DNA of 64,000 nucleotides from Sclerotiophoma versabilis (lineage: Eukaryota > Ascomycota > Dothideomycetes > Pleosporales > Didymellaceae): the NCBI GenBank assembly GCA_012274445.1, contig JAAROD010000080.1, forward strand, positions 744,001 through 808,000, written 5' to 3'. Positions 46,425 to 57,419 of this stretch are shown in pieces. Within the stretch, counting starts at the first letter, position 1; each line of letters begins with the position of its first letter. Under the pieces are notes generated by a model. It was not told the origin of the DNA, did no database searches, and saw only the letters and a program-made list of their open reading frames with translations. Position numbers and translations under genes: made by a program.

Positions 46425-46811
46425 TCAGGCCCAAGCAGTCATCCCCACCCACCCCCATGCTGCAATGGCCACCCCGCTGCACCCCCTGAATACCGCTTTC
46501 CCCGGTACTCCCTCCTTCCAGCACACCCAAGCATCAATCGCACCTACCCAGGTCCCTAATAACACTAAAATCGTATCGACTTCCTCCAGCTTCCCTTTCA
46601 TATAAAATGTCCAGAGCGTAAGGCCAATGCATGTGGTGCGGCCCATACCCAGCGCCATGATGGCTTGTGCTTCTTTGGATGTGTGGAGGTGTGCTGGGAA
46701 ACCCATTTCGCGAATTGCGGATTGCGGGTTGTAGAGGGGCCACATGCCGCCGAAGGTAAGGGCGGTGGCGACAAAGAGAGTGGGGATGTGTGTGTAGTGT
46801 AAAATCGGCAT
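46425..46811 (-). CDS. Small membrane protein, DUF4267-like
   Basis: Single exon, 128 aa, with four hydrophobic segments (about residues 8-25, 48-66, 76-95, 107-126). The middle segment MALGMGRTTCIGLTLW follows a short polar loop, a pattern I associate with the fungal DUF4267 family. No role is known. It lies 0.3 kb downstream of a dehydrogenase gene on the same strand. Confidence 0.75.
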   Translation of the reverse strand: MPILHYTHIPTLFVATALTFGGMWPLYNPQSAIREMGFPAHLHTSKEAQAIMALGMGRTTCIGLTLWTFYMKGKLEEVDTILVLLGTWVGAIDAWVCWKEGVPGKAVFRGCSGVAIAAWGWVGMTAWA

Positions 46812-47109
46812 TCTTGCTAGCTGAGAGATTTTGAACGTCTGGCGGTTATAGTGCTGGGTTGAGAAGCGCTTTTTGAGGTTTAGGACAAGCTAGTGAGGAG
46901 TTGGGATGTGGCGCCGTAAGCGCCGACTTGAATGTGCGGGCCCATGGGGGGCCTGATTATATGTTCTGAGGACTGGAGAACGCAAGTACAAGAAAAGCTT
47001 TAAACATTGTTGCGTTCGTCTCATCATTCTGATTGTTGGATATGATCACAGTGAATGTCTACGTAGTCATGGTAAAACGTCGAAAACGAAGAACAAGTTG
47101 AGCTTATGG
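46812..47109. other. Intergenic, same-strand genes
   Basis: 298 bp: promoter of the small membrane protein gene and 3' flank of the dehydrogenase. Confidence 0.5.
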
Positions 47110-48258
47110 TTATTTGCCCTTGCCAAATACCCGCTCAAGCTCTGAACAGACAGCGTCTGTCACCTCTTTGGTATTGGAATCTCCGCCAAGATCCTTAGTG
47201 ACAATGCCTCGCTCTGTGACATTCTCAACAGCCTTCATCATCTTGTTGGCAGCTTCTTCCTCGCCCAGCCATGTTAGCATCTCTGCTGCTGTCCAGAAAG
47301 TGGCGACTGGGTTGGCAACGCCCTTTCCAGTAATGTCAAATGCTGAGCCATGGATGGGCTCGAACATAGAGGGGTTCTTCCGAGTAGGGTCCAGGTTGCT
47401 GGTGGGCGCAATACCGATGGAACCAGCCAGGGCAGCAGCAAGGTCGGAGAGAATATCTGCATGCTGGTCGGATTAGTACGCGTTCTTGTTTCTGCCCAGT
47501 TCAAGACTTACAAGGTTGGTAGCCACAATAGTGTCAAGAGATTTTGGGTCCAGCACCATGCGGCAGGTCATAGCATCGACCAGCATCTTGTCCCATTTGA
47601 CGTCTGGGAAATCTTTTGAAACTTCAAGTGCGATCTCATCCCACATCACCATGCCATTCCTTTGGGCGTTTGACTTCGTAACGACTGTTAGGAACTTCCT
47701 TTCTCTCTTTTGTGCGAGCTCAAAGGCAAAGCGAATCAACCGCTCAACAGCGTGTCTCGTGAAGATGGAGACCTCTGTGGCTGTCTCCCATGGCTGGCCT
47801 CTGTGGGAACGACCACCTTGACCGGCATATTCGCCTTCTGAGTTCTCGCGCACAATGACCCAGTCCAAGTCACCGTGTGAAGCGTTCCTGAGAGGCGATT
47901 GGGTCCCACGAAAGATCCTAGTCGGGCGAACGTTGGCGTATTGCTGGAATGGCTGGCAGATGGCCAGACGGAGACCCCAGAGGGAGATGTGGTCTGGGAC
48001 ATCTGGTGCACCAACAGCACCGAAGAGTATGGCGTCATGCTTCTTTAATTCCTCAAGCCCCCCATCTGGGATGTACTTGCCGGTTTTCTTGTAGGTTTCG
48101 GAGCTCCAGTCGTAATCCTTGAACTCGAGCTCAAACGAGCCGTCGAGCGATATGAGCTTCTTTAGGACTCGTACAGCGGCATTGACAACCTCGGGACCGA
48201 TACCATCAGCGCCCATAGTCGCAATGGAATGCTTCCTCTGGATAGGGATTGGTGACAT
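47110..48258 (-). CDS. Tartrate / isopropylmalate-type beta-decarboxylating dehydrogenase
   Basis: Two exons, 48258-47512 and 47463-47110, with a 48-nt intron (GTAAGT...ACCAG), 366 aa. It belongs to the isocitrate/isopropylmalate dehydrogenase family: the N-terminal MGADGIGPEVV, the substrate-loop region with RENSEGEYAGQGGR, and the C-terminal PIHGSAFDITGKGVANPVAT are clear. The loop and the SPIP start resemble tartrate dehydrogenase/decarboxylase rather than LEU2, so oxidation of tartrate or D-malate with NAD is the best guess. It shares a 322-bp promoter with a divergent Zn2Cys6 regulator. Confidence 0.88.
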
Positions 48259-48580
48259 GATGGTGGGTTGGACTCCTGCTCAATAGTATTGCAATCAAGA
48301 AGAACGTTGTAGGAGAGAATTAAGTCTATCAGTCAGCGGCTCTCTCGAACTTATGTATCGGTACGGTTCGAGTTCTCATAGTTTGCCTTCCCTAATTGAT
48401 CGGCTACTGGTGTGTTGCGGGGAACGGGCGGAGAAAGAAAGGCCGCCACAAACGCGCAGAAGCGCGTCGCACATTATTATTCCGGGCGTTCAACATTGCG
48501 CAGCTGCAGTAGTCACGGCTTTCCCGTCCTTAGCGATCTATAGCAAACAGCTGGCGCAAAGCTGACAAGAGAGCGCAAAG
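48259..48580. promoter_or_regulatory. Divergent promoter of dehydrogenase and Zn2Cys6 regulator
   Basis: 322 bp. It contains CGG triplets at 48418, 48425 and 48429 and a CCG at 48443. These are possible binding half-sites for the neighbouring regulator, though GC-rich DNA gives such triplets often. Confidence 0.4.
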
Positions 48581-51500
48581 ATGGTGATGGATAGCAAAAG
48601 CGAAGGAGTCGTGTACCGTAGCCCAGAATGGCATTGGCGACCCAATCACGTGTAACTAGGAAGGAAATTCGAACGCATCGATTGTCCATTGCAGATTCCT
48701 CTCGTTCACGACACTCGTGTCACAATCCTGGATGGTAAGTCCAAGAACACAACGGAAAGTTTGTCTCTGCTAATAGCCAAGGCTCTGAACCCAATAGCTT
48801 GCGACAACTGCCGGTCAAAGAAGTGCAGGTGCGACCGGCGCGTGTACGTCTTTTGCAGTCATTTCATCTTACGATTTGCTAACATTTTGCAGCCCTTCAT
48901 GTTCACAATGTCACGCATCTTCGTTGATCTGCCGGTATCAGGAAGGTGGAAAGCGAGGGCTCCCAATAGCATACATCAACAACCTTGAGAAACGGCTGCG
49001 AGAGGCCGAGTCTGCATTGTATGCAACAATGCTTGCACTTGATGAAAACGACAGCATAAAAGCCAGTAACATTGGTCTTCTGAAAGCTCCACGTGAACTC
49101 TCAAAGACCGAAAGGCAAGACGAGTGGAAGCGACTTCCGTTACAGACGCCCGAGCAGCTTGCCATGTGGTTCCAGGAGAAACAGCAGCAAGCAGTGCCTC
49201 CTGAGCCGGAACTACCACACATTCCCTTTCCAGGCTTGCCGCCACTCCAGACGGTTGATTCGAACCTAGGAGACAACCCGCGAATGGCGCTACCTTTACC
49301 ACATACTCCCGGTTCTGATAGCATTCAGTCGCCCATGTACCCTGAGTCTGCCTCATCGACCCTGTCGAAGAGCATTACCGAGCAGCTTAGAAGAATCAAA
49401 CCACCGCAAGCACCAAATACTTCAGCGTCGCCAATCAAGTCGACCAGCTGGCACAACTACTTCTGAACGATGAGTATGACGTCACAGCTCATGCTCAACG
49501 CATCTTCTCAGAAACCGGCGAGCTCCGAAATTTACGGCGAAGCAGCTTCTCCACCCATCATTCGATGGTACAGCAACTCACATCATCAAGAAGCTTGGAG
49601 CTTGTAGATGTGTCGCGTTTGGCACACGCGCATCGTGAAAGCGGGGTTTGATTCTCCGTAGGGCTGAACTCGCCGACCCTCGTTTTTGCACCTCCGCGAC
49701 AACAGTTCTTCTTCTTCCCATCAGCATGGAACATGGAGATGCACAAAACAGCCCCGGTCCTTCTTTGGACGGCGAGAGGCCTTCGAAGAAGAGGCGAACC
49801 TCGATGCATCCACCTCGTGAGGTGGGTTTGATGCGTAGTGTTCCTGGAGACAGGCTGTCGAGCTTTGTCGGTAGCGCCAGCGGTATCTACTTTATTCGGT
49901 CGGTATACGGTGCGATACGTGGCACTCACCCATCGACTTCCGCTCAAATAGATACACCCGAAAGCGATCATGTCCCAGGAGAAGATGACTACCTCCCTTC
50001 GGCAAACCCGAACATCCCTGGTCGAATATGGAGGGATGACGAGATCGTCCCTAGGCCTCTGTCCAGCGTCTCTTTTCAAGAACTTGTCGAATGGAGTGGA
50101 AGCTACTTTGCCAATTGGCACCCTTTTTACCCGTATCTGCATGCTCCAAGCATGTTGGAGTACTTTGAAACACTCCCGCAGCTGAACAAGCATGTCAATG
50201 ATGGCGCGCCAAACTTCCAGATGACAATTCTTCGGTCCATCATGTCTATATCCCTTGCTGACCGCCGGCAATCACCAGCGCTCGACGCTGCACGGTACCC
50301 CGCTGAACTTGTCTTTCAATCTTACGAGGATGCTGTAGACTGTCTGCAGCATGTTCTGACCCGCCCCACGACCCTGCAGTCTCTGCAGGCTGCAATCAGT
50401 GTGCAGCTCTTTCTTGTATCCATGCTTCGACTTAACGCTGCGAGTCGCCTTGGTGGCCTTGTGATTCGAATGGCTCTTCAGCTCGGTCTCCATCGTTGTC
50501 CAGCTCGTTTCCCGTCCTTCTCGATTGGTGAAAAGGAGCATCGCCAAAGAATTTTCTGGTCACTTTACGCCATCGACCGCTTCATCTGCCAATCCATGGG
50601 CCTTCCCCTGAGCCTTCACGACGACGATGTTGACGTGTGCTATCCGACTGCCGAACGCCATCCGGGTAACCAGCACCCTACAGGTGAGTTGGTCGAAACT
50701 CGCACCTTTACAATGCTTACACCATGACAGACGAGAGGTTACGCCTGATCAGCCTTGTGGCGCGGCAATATGCCATACGAGGTCAGATCATCGAGCTGCG
50801 AAACAAATCACTTCACTACGTTGAAAAAGATCCTGACAAAGCGACTGCTATAACAGCTAGACTTGCCCAGTGGTGGAATGACGTTGAAGACTTTTACGAT
50901 GCAGACGATGATGATCAGAGTACCTCTGCATATCATCGAACTGTACTGACAATGCTCAAGCACGAGTCAGTCATCTCGCTGAACCGCCCAACACTCGCTG
51001 CGTCTCGCCAAGGGCACGCCTATGATGCAGCATTACAGCAATGTATAGGTTCAGCAAGAGCCATCATTACAACTCTGTACAAGGCGATCCGGCCGGGGAA
51101 AGGTCCCAAACCTGGTTCGGATGCTTTGGCCTTGCTGTGGCCGTCTTGTACATGGGCTGTCTGGATTAGCACCTTCATCCTTTTTCATGCTGCTAGCAGT
51201 CATCATGTGTCGGACGGCATCGTGTCTCGGTAAGTGATGGTTCGAATATTCGAATGATATGACTGATAGGCCGTGCAGACTTGCCGACAAGGCCCTCAAC
51301 ATACTACATCATCTATCACGCAGGGGCAGCGTGTGGCCTGAAGCTAGTGCTACCGCTGTGCGTGAGCTGCGCGACCGCATAACTCGACGCCCTACCAGAC
51401 ACATAGAAGAGAAGCATCCTTCGCTCGCCTTAGGGGAGGCCGACGTCGGGTCCAACAGAGCGCTTGAATCTGGTGCACCCGTGTTACAGCATTGCAAAAG

Positions 51501-51906
51501 CTCCAGTGGACTCACGCCTCCAGCTAACGAGGCTCCTACTGAGTCCAACGATACGACCTCCAGTATGGGGCTGGCACATGAGTACACAAGCTCATATACT
51601 ACACAGTCAGCTGTCGGCCAATCAAACGCCCCAAACAATGGCTCCAGTCGAACTGCCAACCCCAACCCAGCAGGGGAGAACACAGATTTCCTCAACAGCA
51701 CCTCGTCAATTCCATATCAAGACACCACTGCCCCAATTTTTGACTTTGGCAGCTCAGAATGGAGCGATTTTATTCAGGCCAGCGACGGTCTTGACCCAGG
51801 CGCACCGTTGTCTCAAATGGAAAGCATGGACCCTTATATCGGATTCGATATTCCTTTCTGGCTCGGACAAGACCAGTATTGGGATATGCTACACAACCGC
51901 AGCTAG
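48581..51906 (+). CDS. Zn2Cys6 transcription factor with fungal_trans domain; middle unresolved
   Basis: The zinc cluster is built from small exons: 48695-48734, 48798-48843 and from 48893, giving ACDNCRSKKCRCDRRVPSCSQC, then a coiled linker (YINNLEKRLREAE). The start is probably ATG 48581 with a donor at 48611, but this is unsure. The regulatory domain (SFQELVEWSGSYFANWHPFYPYLHA) and the end use exons to 50683, 50731-51229 and 51279-51906, with clear 47- and 49-nt introns. Between 49380 and 49700 the coding signal moves through all three frames without convincing splice sites (see findings). Either introns are missed or the gene is broken. Being divergent from the dehydrogenase, it may control that gene. 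Confidence 0.75.
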
Positions 51907-52190
51907 GAGATGAAACTTGCTGTTATGATAGTTTGTAAGATCAATACACTCGACTTTACAATGCATACCCGTATGTTCAGTACTGTATAAGAGACATTCG
52001 GAGCAGGTTTAGTTGGATACTTCCATCATGACATAGAACAGATTCGGGTCAACTTCCAAATGGGACGAAGGCCTGCAGAATAACTAGGTGTTCACAACTA
52101 TAGAGCCTGTGCAGCGCCCGCAGGGCGCACACTCTTGGCCGCGGGTCAGACCAGTCCCTGAGGAACACGAAAAGCATGAAGTAAAGGATT
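51907..52190. other. Intergenic, start of gene-poor island
   Basis: 3' flank of the regulator. It includes the short palindrome-like GCGCCCGCAGGGCGC near 52112. Confidence 0.45.
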
Positions 52191-52263
52191 GGTAGCTTCT
52201 CTTTGATTGAGCATATCATCCTTAATGCAGGGGCCGTGCGGTAAGCTATATCGTTTGATTGAC
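52191..52263 (-). pseudogene. Partial, inverted, decayed copy of U6 snRNA
   Basis: The minus strand matches the 3' half of the U6 gene at 52731, from GGCCCC to GCTACCA (about 47 nt), with three differences. At each, U6 has C and the copy has T (GCACTAAG/GCATTAAG; GACACGC/GATATGC). The 5' part is less alike and shorter, though GTCAAT and AAACGATA remain. The match stops before the T run, so no Pol III terminator was copied, and no TATA box is seen at a suitable place. Confidence 0.8.
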
Positions 52264-52702
52264 GTCGATAGATTGAGGCACCTTTGAATATTTGGCCTTT
52301 GACTTGTGCTGGCAGGTAGGTGATGAGGATTCAAATTAATCAAATGCCCCCGTTATGCACACACGATGCTTAGCGCGAAATGGTTACTTTCGCGCACATG
52401 GAGGGGTAAAATGTACACATTACGACTCGAAGTTCCTCTGGATGCTTTCCCAACGTTTTGGTTGCCTTGAAGGGCAACTCCCTGTTGCACAATATGGACC
52501 GCTCCCTGGCGATCGCACGCCCCGCTATCTGCCACTCGTTGACGCACAACAGACGCGACGCCATTGGTGCGATGGCCTGACATTTCCCGCCACCGAATGC
52601 GCTCGGGCTACGCACGGCCTGCAAACGAATCTGCTAATGTGCGGAGGCTCCAGACAAGCATGTGCTGCGCCGCTGTGAACCGTCGCCTCCAAGAAACTAC
52701 GA
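52264..52702. other. Intergenic between the two U6 sequences
   Basis: About 440 bp with no gene recognised; frames on both strands are without domains. Confidence 0.45.
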
Positions 52703-52716
52703 TATATATTTATAAA
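52703..52716 (+). promoter_or_regulatory. TATA box of the U6 gene
   Basis: TATATATTTATAAA starts 28 nt before the first base of the U6 5' hairpin, the position used by Pol III type 3-like fungal U6 promoters. Confidence 0.75.
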
Positions 52717-52730
52717 CTGGCCTTACCTTC

Positions 52731-52826
52731 GCCTTCGGGCATTTGGTCAATTTGAAACGATACAGAGAAGATTAGCATGGCCCCTGCACTAAGGATGACA
52801 CGCTCAATCAAAGAGAAGCTACCATT
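52731..52826 (+). ncRNA. SNR6: U6 spliceosomal snRNA
   Basis: The catalytic snRNA of the spliceosome. The 5' hairpin GCC-TTCG-GGC (52731-52740) is followed by the near-invariant central domain: the ACAGAGA box (52762-52768), AGCATGGCCCCTGC, AAGGATGACACGC and CAATCAAAGAGAAGC, i.e. the U4-pairing regions, AGC triad and internal stem-loop. The 3' end runs into seven T. The exact first base is uncertain by a few nt. No intron interrupts the gene, unlike U6 genes in some fungi. Confidence 0.97.
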
Positions 52827-52831
52827 TTTTT
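52825..52831 (+). terminator. Pol III terminator of U6
   Basis: Seven consecutive T directly after the U6 3' end. Confidence 0.9.
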
Positions 52832-52848
52832 GAGTTCTTGAGGGCCTA

Positions 52849-52859
52849 GGTTCGAGTCG
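52849..52859 (+). promoter_or_regulatory. B box downstream of U6
   Basis: GGTTCGAGTCG matches the TFIIIC B-box consensus GGTTCGANTCC at all but the last base. It lies 18 nt after the T run. S. cerevisiae SNR6 also has its B box beyond the terminator, at a greater distance. No tRNA fold surrounds it. Confidence 0.7.
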
Positions 52860-53505
52860 TGATGCGTCTAGTAAACATCCTTTTATTGATCTTTTTGCTT
52901 AGGAGGCCCGCGCGCTTGTGGAGCCTGTGCGTATCAGCACCTGATCTTACCGGTTGTTAATCACTATAATAGATGTAAGTCTTCTATTACCATGCTGCAA
53001 CTTTAACTACTTCCGGAATCTTGGATCCAAGAGAAATCTCTGCTGTAAGAAGGCAGGCTGCCGCGCAAGCTATCGTCATCTTGGCCATCGCAATGACTAA
53101 ATGTTCCAACTGGACTACTGATGTGTACTGGCACCAGATGCGCCTCTCAAACCTGTGGGCCTACCTACTCCACAGAAGCCAGCGATCAAGATACAAACCA
53201 CCCAGAAGTTCGATGAAGATGCGGACGGACGGTGAGCACCTGGATGAGGTTCTCGACAAGCGCCAGCTAGGCATTGTCCACCCAAATACGATCGTTCTTC
53301 CCCGGTGGAAGGCAGTCACGTCCAACAGCTGATTTTGTGCACCACACAATATAAGCAATATGCATTGTAGAGGCAGTGCTGCCTCAACGCTCAATCTTGT
53401 AAAGCTCACACATTCCAAGGCATAATGCAAAAATTCTACAATCCTCTATGCGCAGATTAGACCCTGCAAAACAGCCTAGCAATAGCACATTCAACAAAAG
53501 GGCGA
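52860..53505. other. Intergenic, no supported gene
   Basis: About 650 bp. A frame at 53021-53332 has no recognisable domain. Confidence 0.4.
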
Positions 53506-54427
53506 TTGCCACTGAACCTAAGATCCAGCTCCAAGGCCACAACACCACATGCACCAGACACATTTCCAGCACGCAGAAACCTTCTAGTAAGGAGCCTGCC
53601 TCATCCCTGCCGCATACCCACCTTTCAAAGGTGTTCAATAACTAGCTGCGACACGCGCCCGCGCAAAGACGCTTCCGCTACAGGCAAAGCTGGCTCGAAT
53701 TTGGACAAGAGTGTAGTCCTAACTGATACTAGCACAGGCAAGGCAGCTGAAAGATGCCTGTGTGGGAACTCTCATTTCCTTAGTACCATGTACAGCGCGA
53801 ATTTTTCCAATGCCAATGAACAGTGCGTTTGCATCGAGTGGTTCATACAGACAGCTAAGGCCGCATTTCTCAAAGGCCAGAAGATGTGCAACGAGATCGT
53901 GAAGGCGGACAAACTGGTGGAATATAGGAAGCTGGGTCGGAAGATCAAACCGTTCGATATAAAACGAAATGGCTCATCGGTAAAGCGCGTTTTGACGGCC
54001 TTCAGCAAGGCTGCTGTAGTGCAACATCACAGAAGAATACAATGTCGTTCTGAAAGGCGTCTGCAAAAACTTTACTGTCTCCAATAAAGTTGAAGGGCCT
54101 GAAGAAGGCTGCGCGCAAACAGCTACGCCCATTGAGGTGAAGGATAGGATAAAGCCTCTAACGAACCAGACGATTGCATACAAAAGGATTCGGGCTTTAC
54201 AATTAAAGACTATACAGAAGCCCTCACCAAAGAATACAGTTGCTTCCAGGAAGCGCGGCTCTGCAGTTTTGGACAGCGACGATGACAATGACGATATCCT
54301 AGCAACCAAAAGTCCTGCTCTCAAGAAGTGTACCTCTGATGAAAGTACCACTACCGGGCCGAAGGATTTATTATTGGAGAAGGAAGAGGAGGAGGGGGAG
54401 GAGGAGGAGGAGGAAATGAGGGTCTAA
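53506..54427 (+). pseudogene. Hypothetical gene, probably broken by a frame shift
   Basis: The first frame (to 54087) carries a protein-like stretch from about 53760: CLCGNSHFLSTMYSANF, CVCIEWFIQTAKAAF, KPFDIKRNGSSVKRVLTAF. Around 54018 the protein-like signal passes to the next frame, which reads EEYNVVLKGVCKNFTV, then KDRIKPLTNQTIAYKR, a basic region (PKNTVASRKRG), an acidic SDDDNDD and a Glu-rich tail ending at 54427. The two parts look like one nuclear, acidic-tailed protein. No GT-AG pair of normal size bridges them. The true start is unknown and no family is recognised. Confidence 0.4.
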
Positions 54428-55482
54428 GCAGTGACGAAACAGCATATTCTGATAGTGCCAATACATGGGAGCCCACATGATCAACCTTATGTATTAAAGA
54501 TATCGGATAAGGCGTGAATCGAAGACAGGAGAAACAAATTGACCTGTGCCTTTCAGCAATGCTAGAGTAATAAGGTGGGTGATGAATAGCATTGAACCCC
54601 GTTGCAGAGATGAGAGAGCTACTAATCACAGCGATGTCAACCAACCTAAAAATCTTCAACGAGGTTTGCAAGTAACTCAACGCGGACACTCTCGTAGAGA
54701 CTCCACAGGTAATAAACTCTCACATATTCCCGAATTCTTGCTGACCCTCTACAGGAGCTACGAGGCCAATGACCCGATAGCTTCCGTTTCGCACGGTTCA
54801 TGTGTACACAACATAGCTTAGCACTACCCATAACTACCATCGGATACCTAGAATCGCTGTGTGAGTGCTCCCGCTCCTCCGCAACCTCATCTACGAATTC
54901 TGCGCCCAAGACAGATTTCTGCGAACAAAAAAAAAAGATTGTAGTTATCAAGCACTACAATCGAGATTCAGAACTTCTCCATTGCAGTTTGGCTGACAAC
55001 TTGTGTTCTGAGCTTTTGTCAAAATAGATAGGCGCTTCTTACTGATGTTGCAGACATGCTAAGAAAAATATATTGAATTTCAGAGTTGAATACACCCAAC
55101 GACAATTGGAATCAACTTCCACAAGGTATTGTAGTCCTCAAGCAGCAACGTTTCTATCTTTTCTCTGCGAGTACCCTGCTTGACTACCTCCAATTTTTAA
55201 GCTAATGATGCCTCCGATTTTGCTCGCTGAAGGCCCGTCCTTTGGGTCTCTCTTGAAATTAGCAATCTGCAAGCTCTGTAGAATTCTTTGCGTCGGTACC
55301 GATATTGGTTACACGAAACTATGGATTACTCAGTGCCTGGCCAGCACAGTTCTTACTTCTGGCCTTCGTGCAAACGATGTTGTTAGCCATGCCGATAGTA
55401 AAGAAACATAGCCCGAGCAGCACAACAGACATGGCTGAGCTCATTTGCAACGATTAGGGTGCCAACCCGTGGTAGGCGACGT
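54428..55482. other. AT-rich intergenic stretch
   Basis: About 1 kb with short frames only and no RNA gene seen. It may be decayed sequence. Confidence 0.45.
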
Positions 55483-57419
55483 CTATGCGACTCCCATACC
55501 TGCGAAAACCAAAGCAGCAACGTTCATAATAACAATGACGCCCCAAATCACGACTGCAAACGCCGTCGTGATCCAGTGGTTTCGCATCTGCACATAGCCA
55601 TCTGCGAAATGATCTGTATCTCTCTCGGCATGGGGGACCAGGTCGTCAGGTCGTACAGCGACTTTCATGTACTGCGCTCGGCAAGTAAACCAAATAAGCG
55701 GTGCGCTGACGAAAGGAAGTATGACACTCAGGGCGAACTGGCTGCCGTTCAAAGCCTTGCTCAGTCCCTCTTGTCCGACAGAGCCAGCAATTATGATGGA
55801 TGGTGTAATGCTGATGCATCGTGTTATGAGGCGACGAAGCCAGGGTTTCACCGTCCAGTTCAACTGGCCCTCTGAGACCATCTGTCCAGCAATCGTGCAT
55901 ACGATTCCAGCCGAGGTACCGGAAAGAAGCAACGCCAGCGCAAATATGGTACCAGCAATCGGTGCAACCGATCGAGACAACAGTTCATGGATAGAGAACA
56001 AGTCTGCGTCTGTTGCTTCAGACTGACCATAAAGTGAAGCGCCAGAGACAATGAGAATGGCTGAGTTAACGAAAAGAGCGAACGTGAAGAGTGATATGGC
56101 AAGCTCTGCGATGCTGTAGGACATACAATGCTTGATGGCGGCAAGGGAAGGCCTGTATTTCAGTTCATCTGAGATAGAATCGGCGTCTGCGTCGCGGAAG
56201 GAAGTGGAGTTGTGTTGGTCGTCGTACTCGCGTAGGCGTGGTTGAACAATGCCACTGCCTAGATAGAGGCTGTGAGGCATTACTGTGGCACCCAGAATGC
56301 CACAGGCTTGGTATAATCTGCATATAGTTAGCGAGAGTACCGCAAACCGAAATTTTTTACTCACGCTTGCGACTTGATTAAAGTAGAAGACGGAACGTAA
56401 CCATGGAAGACCTCTCCCACTGAAGCATGGATCTTGCTGAGCTCAAAACAGAAACAGATCACAACGCCGAGCACAAGTACCGCTACAAAAAATTCGAAAC
56501 CACGAAGGGCACGCATAGTACCAGATGGGGAGTAAAAGATAAGGATGATCAGAACGTCCACAATAGATAGAGCGCACCCGGCGACTAAAGGGACTTTGAT
56601 CAAGATGTTTAGAGCAATTGCAGTACCAATTACCTATGCATGTTAGCATGCAATATCACCGGGAAAAGTGAGACCTACTTCAGCGATATCGGTCGCGATA
56701 ATAGCTGACTCTGCGAAAAAATAAAGCGTATAGTTCAACCAGAGCGGAAGATGAGCCTTGCAGTTTTCCGCAAGATTCATACCAGTGACAGAGCCTAGCT
56801 TGATGCAAAGCGATTGCAAGAAGATAGCGAAAACATTAGACATTAGTACGATGAAGAGGAGCTTGAACTCGAAAGAAGCACCAGCTGCAACATCGGTAGC
56901 GTAGTTTCCTTGAGCAAGTTAGCCTTGTTAATAATTCGGAACAGCTATTGCAACTCGTGCAGCTGCGTCACTGCTCGACTCACCAGGGTCGATATATGCC
57001 ACAGCAACCATGAAGCCAGGTCCCATGAACTTAAAGTACTTGCGGACAACTTTAATGACGCCACCAAAGATACCCCCGCGACGCTTTGGTCGGATGACAT
57101 CCTGTTCTACGCTGAAGATGGCGGTCGGTCTGATGGCCGTTTGAGCAGTGCCGTAGTCCGCCCTCCTGGCTGCATCGCTCCTCCTGCGCAAGCCATCGAA
57201 TGCTTTGGGTTGCGATCCTCCATCCTCTTCAGTCGCTTGTTGATGGTCTATCGCTATGTCGCCATCCATGTTGTCGCAATCTATCCGGTGGTCATCCCTA
57301 GCTCTTGTATTCGCCATGTAGCCTAGGTCTGCTCTTGTCGTCGCATCTGCGTTGAGCGCATTAGGGTTCTGATTGTATCCTTCCGGAAATTCCGGATCCG
57401 TGCGCGAAGGGCAGTTCAT
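55483..57419 (-). CDS. Nramp-family divalent metal transporter (SMF type)
   Basis: Proton-coupled Mn2+/Fe2+ transporter of the Nramp/SMF family. Four exons: 57419-56984, 56908-56679, 56633-56365 and 56317-55483, with introns of 75, 45 and 47 nt; 589 aa. About 120 polar cytoplasmic residues precede the first helix. The metal-site motif DPGN is restored exactly across intron 1 (AVAYIDPGNYATDV), and the second half of the site, MPHSLYLG, lies early in exon 4. The consensus transport region (ALLLSGTSAGIVCTIAGQMV) is present. It stands alone in a gene-poor region, and its frame and motifs are intact. Confidence 0.93.

Noticed and set aside
52080..52140. Palindrome GCGCCCGCAGGGCGC as an attachment or terminator site
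   Set aside because: Short GC palindromes are frequent and nothing nearby gives it a role.
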